Part shown: positions 34,201 to 42,302 of the stretch, piece after piece
Layout: each line of letters begins with the position of its first letter
Numbering within the stretch: position 1 is the first letter of the stretch
Source: Maritimibacter harenae
GTDB taxonomy: Bacteria > Pseudomonadota > Alphaproteobacteria > Rhodobacterales > Rhodobacteraceae
Assembly: GCF_009882975.1 (NCBI RefSeq)
Contig: NZ_WTUX01000012.1
Coordinates: forward strand, 209,491-273,490
Length of the DNA: 64,000 nucleotides
Direction: 5' to 3'
The notes under the pieces: generated by a model
The model's input: the letters and a program-made list of their open reading frames with translations, nothing else
Told to the model about the DNA's origin: nothing
Database searches by the model: none
Position numbers and translations under genes: made by a program

Positions 34201-36702
34201 AAGGCGCTGGTGAAGGTCGTCTCCAACCGGCTGATCGACATGGTCGCGGTGGACGTGGACGGCGAGACGACCGTGGACCTTCCGGTGACCGAGGAATGGG
34301 GCGCGGGGGCCTATGTCACCGCCTCGCTGATCCGGCCGCTCGACGCGGCGGCGGGACGCAACCCGACGCGCGCGCTGGGGCTGGCCCATGCCGGGGTCGA
34401 TCCCGGGGAACGCGCGCTCGACGTGTCGATCGACGCGCCCGGGACGGCACAGCCGCGCGGGCCGATGGAGGTAGCTGTCAACGTGGCCGGGCTGGCCGAT
34501 GGCGACACCGGTTTCGTCACGCTGGCCGCGGTGGACCAGGGCATCCTGAACCTGACCGGGTTCGAGGACCCGGACCCGTCCGACCACTACTTCGGGCAAC
34601 GCCGGCTCGGGATGGGCATTCGTGACCTCTACGGCAACCTGATCGATGGCATGACCGGGCAGATGGGCGAAATCCGCTCCGGCGGCGATGCGGGCGCGCA
34701 GATGCGGATGCAGGCCCCGCCGCCGACCGAAGAGCTCATGGCGCAGTTCTTCGGTCCGCTCGAAGTGGTCGACGGCCGCGCGACGGCCACGGTGGAGCTG
34801 CCGGAGTTCAACGGCTCGGTCCGCCTGATGGCGGTGGCCTGGTCGGAGACCGGGGTCGGCGAGGCGGGCGCGGACGTGCTGGTGCGCGACCCGATCGTGA
34901 TGACCGCCTCGGTCCCGCGCTTCATGGCGCCGGGCGACGAGGCGCGGATGCTGCTGGAGCTGACCCACGCGACCGGGCCGACCGGCGACGTGATGGTGAC
35001 GGCGACCAGTGCCGGGCTCGAGATCGGGGGCGGCGTGCTGGCCGACGCCATCGCGCTTGGCGAGGGCGAGACCGCGCGCGTCTCGGTCCCCATCGCGGCG
35101 GAGGCGGACGGCGTGCAGCGGATCGCGCTGACGCTGACCACGCCGGCGGACGAACGGCTGACCAAGACGCTGACGATCCCGGTCAAGTCGCTCGACCCGG
35201 AGGTGGTGCGCCAGTCGCGCTTCACCCTGGCCGCCGGCGAGACGTTCAGCTTCTCCGACGACGTGTTCGACGGGCTCACCCGGACCTCGGCCCGCGCCAC
35301 GCTGGCTGCCGGTCCGTTGGCCCGGATCGACGCGCCGGGGCTGCTGGAGCGGCTCGACCGCTACCCCTACGGCTGCACCGAACAGCAGGCGAGCCGGGCG
35401 ATGCCGCTTCTCTACATGGGCGGCGTGGCCGAGGCGATGGGACTGGCGGACCGCGAGGACCTGCCGGGTCGCGTGAACACCGCCATCGACGCGGTGCTGG
35501 CGAACCAGTCGGCCTCCGGCGGGTTCGGGCTGTGGCGGCCGGGGTCGGGCAACCTGTGGCTCGATGCCTTCGCCTCGGATTTCCTGTCTCGGGCGCGGGC
35601 GCAGGGCTACGCGGTGCCCGACACGGCGTTCCGCGCCGCGATGGACAACCTGCGCAACCGGGTGAATTACTACCCGGATTTCGAGGACGGCGGGCGTGAC
35701 CTCGCCTACGCGCTCTACGTGCTGGCGCGCGAGGGTGCGGCGGCGATGGGCGATCTGCGCTACTACGCGGACGTGAAGGCGGACGCCTTCGACTCCCCCC
35801 TCGCCTCCGCGCAGCTGGGCGCGGCGCTCGCCGCCTATGGCGATCCGACGCGGGCCGACCGGCTTTTCGCGCAGGCCGACCGCCAGATCGACTCGCAGTC
35901 GCCGGAGGGCCAGGTCTGGCGCGCCGATTTCGGCACCGCGCTGCGCGATGCCGCCGCCGTCCTGACGCTTGCCGTCGAGGCGGGGTCCGAGGCGGTGGAC
36001 CGCAAGGCACTGACCACCCGGGTGGCCCAAGGCGACCGGCACCTGTCGACGCAGGAAGCCACGTGGTCGCTCATGGCGGCCAACGCGCTGCTGGGCGACA
36101 CGGCCGAGGCCGGGATCGTTCTGAACGGCGCGCCGATGACCGGCCCGCTGGTCGACGTCATGAACCCGCTGTCGCTATCGACGCCCTGGCGGGTCGAGAA
36201 CACCGGGACACGTCCCGTCAATCTCACCGTGTCGACCTTCGGCGTGCCCACCACGCCGCAACCACCGACCGCGAACGGCTACACCATCGGGCGGCAATAC
36301 TTCACGATGGAGGGTGAGCCGGCGGACGTGGGCCGCGTGGCGCAGGGCGAGCGGCTGGTCGCCGTGGTGACGGTCACGCCGCAGGGCACCTCGGACGGGC
36401 GGCTGATGATCTCGGACCCGCTGCCCGCGGGTTTCGAGATCGACAACCCCAACCTCATCCGGGGCGGCGACATCGGCCCGCTCGACTGGCTGCAGCTGAC
36501 GGAGTCGACGGAGACGACCGAGTTCCGGCAGGACCGGTTCCTCGCCGCGCTGGATTGGCGCTCGGACGATGCGATCCGGCTGGCCTATATCGTGCGGGCG
36601 GTGACGCCGGGGCGGTTCCACCACCCGGCGGCCTCCGTCGAGGACATGTATCGCCCCGCGTACCGCGCGACCGGCGCGACGGGCACGGTGGTGATCGAGT
36701 GA
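31270..36702 (+). CDS. Bacterial alpha-2-macroglobulin with N-terminal PAN/apple domain
   Basis: A 1810-residue secreted protease trap. A signal peptide (1 to about 23) is followed by a PAN/apple-like domain (about 25-100, cysteines in CESACLTRGECRAF and CFLK), then macroglobulin domains, the A2M region (NGSVRLMAVAWSETGVGEA near 1180) and the complement-like helical domain with the thioester motif YPYGCTEQQ (Cys1369-Thr-Glu-Gln1372). The intact C-x-E-Q suggests a thioester that can covalently hold attacking proteases, like E. coli YfhM (ECAM). The GTGA overlap with pbpC matches the conserved yfhM-pbpC pairing. AGGAGG precedes the ATG at 31270. Confidence 0.93.
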   Translation: MLKLFISITIFFASTLQTIAQDAVPDRRIVLHRDVDFYGSDLQSIFDTTLEACESACLTRGECRAFTFNTRNGSCFLKSDVTEEAEYAGAFSGRIVAEDPAVLAAAPDRAADLRGFLSEADLDAAAERARGLPNDFVAGGWTAEALSQYAISAERDGNYLDAMRNMGAATVVSGAGGDWAEYARLAYATANVTDDQNAERQYLETAFEAATAAYLRLRNPATRANALITMARALEGLGRGRDMIPALRLAQELAPRDDTAQALDRAVGLYGFRVTDTRVESDAAQPRICAEFSEPLAETGRTYADFVQSDTSGLAVDVSDRQLCIAGVEHGQRYSMTLRAGLPAASGETLRRPVQLTQYVRDRSPSVIFPGRAYVLPRTEDAGLPVVTVNTDALDLTVMKVSDRNLVRTMQENILGNSIDPWREEYLESRMARVVWEGEASVGSELNANITTRLPIGEAIAGMEPGVYALQAAVPGEDTYDVPPATQWFVISDIGLTSMLGADGLHVFARSLNTAEPMAGARIELLSEANTVLGERETDADGYAHFPATMTAGRGSAAPAVIVAENGEADLVYLSLRGPEFDLSDRGVEGNPAAPPVDVFLTTDRGAYRAGETIHATALARDAKAQAIPGLPITAVLSRPDGVEYARQVSDGAGAGGHVFDMPVSGAAPRGTWRLDVFADPEEPALASTTLLVEDFLPERIDFDLALPDGPVAATDTPRLSIDARYLFGAPGADLAYEGQVRLSATREIEARPGYVFGMWNDRIVPEYQSLPEGRTDASGRAQVPVTFPDIEAPGRPLNARVTVRVKEGSGRPVEREVSVPVTPASDLIGIKPLFDGEVPENGTAAFELVGLGPDLEGAEMDVTWTVNRVRTRYQWYSSDGYWNWEPVTTRERIATGTETLDGSPTRIETPVEWGRYEIVVSRTAGEYLASSAAFQAGWYVPADVSETPDMLEMSLDAERYAPGDTATLRIVPRTAGKALVKVVSNRLIDMVAVDVDGETTVDLPVTEEWGAGAYVTASLIRPLDAAAGRNPTRALGLAHAGVDPGERALDVSIDAPGTAQPRGPMEVAVNVAGLADGDTGFVTLAAVDQGILNLTGFEDPDPSDHYFGQRRLGMGIRDLYGNLIDGMTGQMGEIRSGGDAGAQMRMQAPPPTEELMAQFFGPLEVVDGRATATVELPEFNGSVRLMAVAWSETGVGEAGADVLVRDPIVMTASVPRFMAPGDEARMLLELTHATGPTGDVMVTATSAGLEIGGGVLADAIALGEGETARVSVPIAAEADGVQRIALTLTTPADERLTKTLTIPVKSLDPEVVRQSRFTLAAGETFSFSDDVFDGLTRTSARATLAAGPLARIDAPGLLERLDRYPYGCTEQQASRAMPLLYMGGVAEAMGLADREDLPGRVNTAIDAVLANQSASGGFGLWRPGSGNLWLDAFASDFLSRARAQGYAVPDTAFRAAMDNLRNRVNYYPDFEDGGRDLAYALYVLAREGAAAMGDLRYYADVKADAFDSPLASAQLGAALAAYGDPTRADRLFAQADRQIDSQSPEGQVWRADFGTALRDAAAVLTLAVEAGSEAVDRKALTTRVAQGDRHLSTQEATWSLMAANALLGDTAEAGIVLNGAPMTGPLVDVMNPLSLSTPWRVENTGTRPVNLTVSTFGVPTTPQPPTANGYTIGRQYFTMEGEPADVGRVAQGERLVAVVTVTPQGTSDGRLMISDPLPAGFEIDNPNLIRGGDIGPLDWLQLTESTETTEFRQDRFLAALDWRSDDAIRLAYIVRAVTPGRFHHPAASVEDMYRPAYRATGATGTVVIE

Positions 36703-38744
36703 GGCTCTGGCCCGGCCTCCTGCTGGTCGGCGCGCTCTTGTCGGCCGCGGCGGGGCGTGATGCGGTCGACGACTGGGTCGCGCGTACCGAGCTTCCGCCG
36801 CTGACGGTCGAGACCTCGGACGAGGTACTGGACCGGGACGGACGGCTTCTGCGCGCCTATACGGTTGCGGATGGTCGCTGGCGGCTCGGGCTGGACGGGG
36901 CGCCGGTCGATCCGCTCTTCCTGGACCTTCTCATCGCCTACGAGGACAAGCGGTTCCGCCGCCATCACGGCGTCGATCCATTTGCGGTGGCGCGTGCCGC
37001 CGGGCAGGCCGTGGCGAACGGCGGCGTGGTGTCCGGGGCTTCGACCCTGACCATGCAGACCGCGCGGCTGTTGGAGGACGGGCCGACCGGAACGCTCCCC
37101 GGCAAGCTGCGCCAGGTGCGCGTGGCACTGGCGCTGGAGCAGCGGCTGACGAAGGACGAGATCCTCGCCCTCTACCTTGATCGTGCGCCCTACGGCGGCA
37201 ACACCGAAGGCATCCGCGCGGCGACCCGCGCGTGGTTCGGCAAGGAGCCGGGACGGCTCACGCCCGCCGAAGCCGCGCTGTTGGTCGCCCTGCCCCAGTC
37301 ACCGGAGACCCGGCGACCGGATCGCCACCCCGAGGCGGCACGGGCGGCGCGGGATCGGGTGATCGAGCGGACGCGCGCGGCGGGAGTGCTGGACCCCGAA
37401 CGCGCGGAGACCGCCCGGCGCGCGCCGGTGCCGACACAGCGCCGTGCCCTGCCCGCGCTGGCCCCGCACATGGCCGATCGTGTCCGCGCCGAGGGACCGG
37501 GCCCCGACGGGCGGCTGGCCACCACGCTGGACGCCGGAATGCAGGCGCGGCTCGAGGCTCTGGCGCGGCGCGCGGTGGCCGACCACGGCGCGGGGCGGCT
37601 ATCGATCGCGATGGTGGTGGCGGATCACCGGAGCGGAGAGGTGCTGGCCAGCGTCGGGTCGGCGGAGTATGCGCCGACGGATCGGCAGGGCTTCGTCGAC
37701 ATGACCCGTGCGCATCGTTCGCCCGGCTCGACGCTGAAGCCGCTGGTCTACGCGATGGCCTTCGACGACGGGCTGGCACACCCGGAAACGATGATCGACG
37801 ACGCGCCGATCGCCTTCGGAAGCTACACGCCCGAGAATTTCGACGGCGCCTTTCGCGGGCCGGTGAGCGTGGCCGAGGCGTTGCGCCTGTCGCTGAACGT
37901 GCCGGTGGTCGCCCTGGCCTCGGAGATCGGGCCGGCGCGCATCCTCGCCGCGCTCGAAACGGCCGGGGCCGAGCCGCGCCTGCCCGGCGGCGCGCCGGGG
38001 CTGGCGATCACGCTCGGCGGACTGGGCGTGAGGGCCGAGGGGCTGACCGCGCTCTATGCCGGATTGGCGTCCGGCGGGCAGGTGGTGGAGCTCACGCACC
38101 GACCGGGTACGCCGCGCGCGGTGCCGGGTCGGCTGGTGTCGCCAGAGGCGGCCTGGCAGGTGGGCCATATCCTCTCGGGTCTCGCCCCGCCGCCGAACGC
38201 GCCGCGCATCCGGCTCGCCTACAAGACGGGCACGTCCTATGGCCACCGCGACACCTGGGCGGTGGGGTTCGACGGGCGCTACGTGGTGACCGTGTGGATG
38301 GGGCGCCCGGACGGGACGCCGGTGCCGGGCGCCTTCGGGGCCGAGATGGCCGCGCCGATCCTTTTCGAGGCGTTCTCCCGCGTGACTCCGGATGTCGCGC
38401 CGCTGGGTCCGCCGCCGCCGGGCACGCTGATGCTGAGCCACGCGGCGCTTCCCCGGCCCCTCCAATCCTTCCGGCCGCGCGACGCGGTCTTCGCCGCCCC
38501 GGAAGGGGAGCCGGAGCTCGCTTTTCCCCCGGACGGCGCGTTGGTGGAGACAGGGGGTATGCCGCTGGCGGTGAAGATCCGCGACGGGCAGCCGCCCTTC
38601 ACGGTGATGGCGAACGGGGCGCCGGTGCTGGTGCAGAGCCACGCGCGCGACACGATGCTGGACCTGCCGGCGCCGGGGCACGTGACGCTTTCGGTAATCG
38701 ACGCGGCCGGCCGGGCGGCACGGGCGCAGGTGGAACTGCGCTGA
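36699..38744 (+). CDS. pbpC: Penicillin-binding protein 1C
   Basis: A bifunctional peptidoglycan synthase, 681 residues from a GTG start that overlaps the A2M stop (GTGA). A short N-terminal helix anchors it. The glycosyltransferase domain (about 40-210) has catalytic Glu82 in YEDKRFRRHHGVDP and TLTMQTARL. The transpeptidase domain has SPGSTLKPLVY (Ser344), SLNVPVVAL and KTGTS (Lys509). The final 100 residues form the BiPBP_C domain typical of PBP1C. Partnership with A2M suggests repair of the wall after protease-exposing damage, as proposed for other bacteria. A start inside the A2M frame is excluded because it would be antisense to family layout. Confidence 0.95.
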   Translation: MRLWPGLLLVGALLSAAAGRDAVDDWVARTELPPLTVETSDEVLDRDGRLLRAYTVADGRWRLGLDGAPVDPLFLDLLIAYEDKRFRRHHGVDPFAVARAAGQAVANGGVVSGASTLTMQTARLLEDGPTGTLPGKLRQVRVALALEQRLTKDEILALYLDRAPYGGNTEGIRAATRAWFGKEPGRLTPAEAALLVALPQSPETRRPDRHPEAARAARDRVIERTRAAGVLDPERAETARRAPVPTQRRALPALAPHMADRVRAEGPGPDGRLATTLDAGMQARLEALARRAVADHGAGRLSIAMVVADHRSGEVLASVGSAEYAPTDRQGFVDMTRAHRSPGSTLKPLVYAMAFDDGLAHPETMIDDAPIAFGSYTPENFDGAFRGPVSVAEALRLSLNVPVVALASEIGPARILAALETAGAEPRLPGGAPGLAITLGGLGVRAEGLTALYAGLASGGQVVELTHRPGTPRAVPGRLVSPEAAWQVGHILSGLAPPPNAPRIRLAYKTGTSYGHRDTWAVGFDGRYVVTVWMGRPDGTPVPGAFGAEMAAPILFEAFSRVTPDVAPLGPPPPGTLMLSHAALPRPLQSFRPRDAVFAAPEGEPELAFPPDGALVETGGMPLAVKIRDGQPPFTVMANGAPVLVQSHARDTMLDLPAPGHVTLSVIDAAGRAARAQVELR

Positions 38745-38790
38745 GCGGGTTTCGGCGCGGTTTCATTGCATGAAACCAGCTGCGCCAAAG

Positions 38791-38818
38791 AAAAAACCCC
38801 GGCGCGAAGGCCGGGGTC
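38791..38818 (-). terminator. Intrinsic terminator of trcR
   Basis: CCCCGGC / GGCCGGGG stem with an AAAAAA run that reads as TTTTTT on the minus strand, 26 nt beyond the trcR stop. Confidence 0.85.
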
Positions 38819-38843
38819 CTCGATTTCGCGGGGACGGCGACGA

Positions 38844-39590
38844 TCACTTGTCGTCGTCGTCCTCGTCGTCGCTGTCGGGCAGGTTGAAGAAGCTGTCGGC
38901 ATCCACCGGCTCTTCCTTCTTCTCCTCTTCGTCCTCGCCACCCAGCGTGAACGTCTCGAGCCCCTCGATCGCCGTCGGCATCTTGGGCTCCGTGTCCATC
39001 CCGAGGCTCTGCTCGGTCGAAAGCAGCTTGCGGCGCTCGTCGTCCGACATCGCCTCGCCCTCGGCGGCCTTCTTCTTGGCGGCCTTCTGCACGGCGGCGT
39101 CAAGCTCGGTCTGCTTGCACAGGCCCAGCGCGACCGGGTCGATCGGTTCCATCGCCTGGATGTTCCAGTGCGTGCGTTCGCGGATCGACTGGATCGTCGG
39201 CTTGGTGGTGCCCACGAGCTTGGCGATCTGGGCGTCGGTCAGCTCCGGGTGGAACTTCACCAGCCAGAGAATCGAGTTCGGCCGGTCCTGACGCTTGGAC
39301 AGCGGGGTGTAGCGCGGGCCGCGACGCTTTTCCTCGCCCACGGCGGCCGGGTTGAACTTGAGCTTCAGCTTGTGAAGCGGCTCCTTCTCGGCCTTGTCGA
39401 TCTCGTCCTGCGTCAGCTGGTTGTTGGCGATCGGGTCGAACCCTTTCACGCCCTGCGCAACCTCGCCATCCGCGATCCCCTGCACCTCGAGCTCGTGCAG
39501 GCCGCAGAAGTCGGCGATCTGCTTGAAGCTGATCGTCGTGTTGTCCACCAGCCAGACGGCGGTGGCCTTGGCCATGATCGGTTTGTCCAT
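38844..39590 (-). CDS. trcR: Cell-cycle transcriptional regulator TrcR (DUF1013)
   Basis: A 248-residue alphaproteobacteria-specific protein. KATAVWLVDNTTISFKQIAD at the start and PNSILWLVKFHPELTDAQIA then LVGTTKPTIQSIRERTHWNI in the middle are the conserved DUF1013 blocks; the second includes a helix-turn-helix. The C-terminal tail is strongly acidic (ending DDEDDDDK). TrcR in relatives regulates cell-cycle genes and associates with RNA polymerase. The start at 39590 has AAAGGAG about 8 nt upstream; a second Met lies five codons on. It is a single-gene transcript with its own terminator. Confidence 0.92.
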   Translation of the reverse strand: MDKPIMAKATAVWLVDNTTISFKQIADFCGLHELEVQGIADGEVAQGVKGFDPIANNQLTQDEIDKAEKEPLHKLKLKFNPAAVGEEKRRGPRYTPLSKRQDRPNSILWLVKFHPELTDAQIAKLVGTTKPTIQSIRERTHWNIQAMEPIDPVALGLCKQTELDAAVQKAAKKKAAEGEAMSDDERRKLLSTEQSLGMDTEPKMPTAIEGLETFTLGGEDEEEKKEEPVDADSFFNLPDSDDEDDDDK

Positions 39591-39714
39591 AGCGACACTC
39601 CTTTAGATACGCCGGTGCCGGTCCCCGGAAAGGGGCGCCTGTTGCAGGCTGGGCTACCGTTGTCGGGAAACTTGGCGCCTATATAGTGCGACGGAACCCG
39701 TGAGGAAAGAGCGA

Positions 39715-40344
39715 ATGCGCGCCCTGATCCTGCTTCTGTGCTTGACCGGCATGGCCCGCGCCGATGGCGAGCGGGCCGGGAACTTCGACTACTACGTGCT
39801 CGCGCTCAGCTGGTCGCCGAACTGGTGCAAGCTCGAGGGCGACGCGCGCGGGTCGCCGCAATGCGACCGCGATTTCGGCTGGGTGCTGCACGGGCTCTGG
39901 CCACAATACGAGGACGGGTGGCCCGCCTATTGCCCGACCACCGAACGCGCGCCCACGCGCCGGATGACGGCCGCGCAGGCGGACCTTTTCGGCGACGGCG
40001 GCGCGGCGTGGTACCAGTGGCGCAAGCACGGGGTGTGCTCGGGCCTGGCGCCGGAGGCGTATTACGACCTGGCGCGTGACGCCTACGCGGCGGTCGAGCG
40101 TCCGGAGGTGCTGCGCAAGATCGACCGCACCTTCAGCATCCCCGCCACCGTGATCGAGGACGCGTTCCTTCAGGCGAACCCCGGCTGGACGGCGGACATG
40201 GTGACCGTCACCTGCACGTCGGGGCACATCCAGGAGGCCCGGATCTGCCTGACGAAAGAGCTGGAGCCACGCCCCTGCGCGCCGGACGTTCGGCGCGATT
40301 GCCGGTTGGACGACGCGTTGCTCGAGCCGGTGCGGGCGGAGTAG
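39715..40344 (+). CDS. Secreted ribonuclease T2
   Basis: A 209-residue exported endoribonuclease. The signal peptide (about 1-17, MRALILLLCLTGMARA) precedes the mature domain with both catalytic signatures: CAS I FGWVLHGLWPQY and CAS II WYQWRKHGVC, each supplying a catalytic His. Eight cysteines support periplasmic or extracellular disulfides. The ATG at 39715 has GAGGAAAG upstream; a GTG five codons earlier is possible. Probably scavenges RNA for nucleotides or phosphate. Confidence 0.94.
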   Translation: MRALILLLCLTGMARADGERAGNFDYYVLALSWSPNWCKLEGDARGSPQCDRDFGWVLHGLWPQYEDGWPAYCPTTERAPTRRMTAAQADLFGDGGAAWYQWRKHGVCSGLAPEAYYDLARDAYAAVERPEVLRKIDRTFSIPATVIEDAFLQANPGWTADMVTVTCTSGHIQEARICLTKELEPRPCAPDVRRDCRLDDALLEPVRAE

Positions 40345-40436
40345 ATTCGGGGCGGCAGGGGGCGCGTCGTTGGGCCCTTGTGCGCGGCTTTAACGACGCG
40401 ACAACCTGCTGATATTAAACGTGAAATATCACCACT

Positions 40437-40464
40437 CCACTTTTCCGGTTTTCCGGAAAAGTGG
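40437..40464. terminator. Perfect 12-bp inverted repeat between convergent genes
   Basis: CCACTTTTCCGG-TTTT-CCGGAAAAGTGG is a flawless stem-loop in the 244-nt gap between the RNase T2 gene and the small membrane protein gene. It could terminate both transcripts, though no T run follows. The rest of this gap shows nothing else recognisable. Confidence 0.5.
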
Positions 40465-40588
40465 AATTCGGCGCGGCGTACCAAACGGGGTGGCAGCGCA
40501 AGACCCTTGGCGGGCCTTGCCGGCGCGCACCCCGGCACGGGACGCCCTGGCCCGACGCGCCGCTCGTCTCCCCATCGTGGCTGACACA

Positions 40589-40750
40589 TCACCCGGCGGG
40601 GGCGAGTGCATCCCCAAGCTGGTAGGGCCAAAGCAGGAGCCCCAGCACCCCGCGCCAGAAACCCGGATGCAGGTAGCCCAGCGTGAAGAGCCACCCGGCG
40701 AACCACAGCATCCCGAGCGAGCTTTGAACGACCACTTTCGTATTGGACAT
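40589..40750 (-). CDS. Small membrane protein at the end of the urt operon
   Basis: A 53-residue protein with one or two hydrophobic segments (SSLGMLWFAGWLFTLGYL and GVLGLLLWPYQLG). ATG at 40750 has AGGGGAAG a few nt upstream. It starts 58 nt after the urtE stop on the same strand, so it is probably co-transcribed with the urea transporter. I do not recognise a named family. The absence of a signal-cleavage site suggests an inner-membrane location. Confidence 0.6.
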   Translation of the reverse strand: MSNTKVVVQSSLGMLWFAGWLFTLGYLHPGFWRGVLGLLLWPYQLGDALAPAG

Positions 40751-40807
40751 GGCTTCCCCTTTCCACGTCACGATACCACGTGACGCGGCAGGCCGAATTG
40801 ACCGGGA

Positions 40808-41503
40808 TCAGACCGACACGCCCGCCAGGAGCTGATCGCGCGTCACGTCGCCCTTCTGGCCCGCGAGAGTCACCTCGCCCCGGCGCAGCACCACGAAGCG
40901 GTCGCCCAGGTCGTGGGCGAAGTCGAAGAACTGCTCGACCAGGACGATCGCCATCCTCCCCTCGTCGCGCAGCATGGCGATGACCTTGCCGATCTGCTGG
41001 ATGATGTTGGGCTGGATGCCCTCGGTCGGCTCGTCGAGCAGCAGGAGCTTGGGCTTGGTGATGAGCGCACGGGCGATGGCCAGCTGTTGCTGCTGACCAC
41101 CCGACAGGTCGCCGCCGCGGCGATTCTGCATTTCCTTGAGCACCGGGAAGAGCTCGAACATCGCCTCGGGCACCTCGTGCTCGCCCTTGGGCAGGCAGGC
41201 GAAGGCGGTTTCCATGTTCTCGCGCACGGTGAGCAGCGGGAAGATCTCGCGCCCCTGCGGGACCAGCGCGACCCCTTTCTGGGCCAGCGCGTGGGGCGGC
41301 AGGACGGGCAGGCTTTCGCCGTCCAGCTCGACCGTGCCCGCCGAGCGCGGGTGGCGGCCGCAGATCGCGCGGATGAGGGATGTCTTGCCCACGCCGTTGG
41401 TGCCCATCACGCAGGTGATCTGGCCGGTGGCGGCCTCCATGTCGATGCCGTTGAGAATCTGGGAATGGCCGTAGTGCAGCGTCAGGTCGCGGGTTTTCAG
41501 CAT
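40808..41503 (-). CDS. urtE: Urea ABC transporter ATPase UrtE
   Basis: One of the two ATPases of the high-affinity urea importer. The 231-residue protein has Walker A GTNGVGKTS (about 34-42), signature LSGGQQQQLAIARAL, Walker B LLLLDEPTEGIQPNI. The PTEGIQP variant and the start MLKTRDLTLHYGHSQIL identify UrtE among LivF-like proteins. Last of the urtABCDE genes, 58 nt after urtD. Confidence 0.95.
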   Translation of the reverse strand: MLKTRDLTLHYGHSQILNGIDMEAATGQITCVMGTNGVGKTSLIRAICGRHPRSAGTVELDGESLPVLPPHALAQKGVALVPQGREIFPLLTVRENMETAFACLPKGEHEVPEAMFELFPVLKEMQNRRGGDLSGGQQQQLAIARALITKPKLLLLDEPTEGIQPNIIQQIGKVIAMLRDEGRMAIVLVEQFFDFAHDLGDRFVVLRRGEVTLAGQKGDVTRDQLLAGVSV

Positions 41504-41561
41504 GGTCGTCCTGCCTTGGAAAAGCGGTGCGTGGGGGATCGGTGAGACTTGCGCATGCCGG

Positions 41562-42302
41562 TCAGCGCCCCAGGTAGACGTCGATGACCTGCTTGTTCGC
41601 GGTCACGTGGTCGAGCGAGCCTTCGGCCAGGACCGAACCCTCGTGCAGTACCGTCACCTTGCAGTTCAGGCGTCGCACGAATTCCATGTCGTGCTCGACC
41701 ACCACGACGGCGCGGGTCTTCGCCGCTTCGACGAGGATGTCGGTGGTCTTCTCGCGCTCTTCCGGTGTCATCCCGGCGGCGGGTTCGTCGACCAGCAGGA
41801 GCTTGGGCTCCTGGGCAAGCAGCATCCCGATCTCGAGCCATTGCTTCTGCCCGTGGCTGAGTTCGCCCGCCTTTCGTCCGAGCGCGTTGGACAGGCCGAT
41901 CTCGGCGGCGAGTTCCGAGACGCGGTTCATGTCGGCATCGGTCGGTTTCCAGAACAGCACCGCGAAGGCGCGGCGGTTGTTCCTCAGCGCCATCAGGAGG
42001 TTGTCCTCGACCGACTGGTCTTCGAACACCGTCGGTTTCTGGAACTTGCGCCCGATCCCCTCCTGCGCGATGCGTGCCTCGTTCATGCCGATCAGGTTGC
42101 GCGACATCTCGCCCCACAGCACCGTGCCCTCGTCCGGCTTCGTCTTGCCGGTGACGATGTCCATGAAGGTGGTCTTGCCCGCCCCGTTGGGGCCGATGAT
42201 CGCGCGAAGCTCGGCCCGGCCGATGTTGAAGGACAGGTTGTTGATCGCGCGAAACCCGTCGAACGTCACCGAGATCCCGTTCACTTCCAGAAGCTGGCTC
42301 AT
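41562..42302 (-). CDS. urtD: Urea ABC transporter ATPase UrtD
   Basis: The LivG-like ATPase of the urea importer, 246 residues. Walker A GPNGAGKTT (about 38-46), signature LSHGQKQWLEIGMLL and Walker B LLLVDEPAAGMTPEER. The LSHGQKQWLEIGM signature is diagnostic of UrtD. It overlaps urtC by 4 nt (ATGA), so their synthesis is coupled. Confidence 0.96.
   Translation of the reverse strand: MSQLLEVNGISVTFDGFRAINNLSFNIGRAELRAIIGPNGAGKTTFMDIVTGKTKPDEGTVLWGEMSRNLIGMNEARIAQEGIGRKFQKPTVFEDQSVEDNLLMALRNNRRAFAVLFWKPTDADMNRVSELAAEIGLSNALGRKAGELSHGQKQWLEIGMLLAQEPKLLLVDEPAAGMTPEEREKTTDILVEAAKTRAVVVVEHDMEFVRRLNCKVTVLHEGSVLAEGSLDHVTANKQVIDVYLGR

Noticed and set aside
31288..36042. Open frame of 1584 codons on the minus strand over the macroglobulin gene
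   Set aside because: A mirror frame of a real gene caused by GC-rich third positions; very Arg/His-rich and without a ribosome-binding site.
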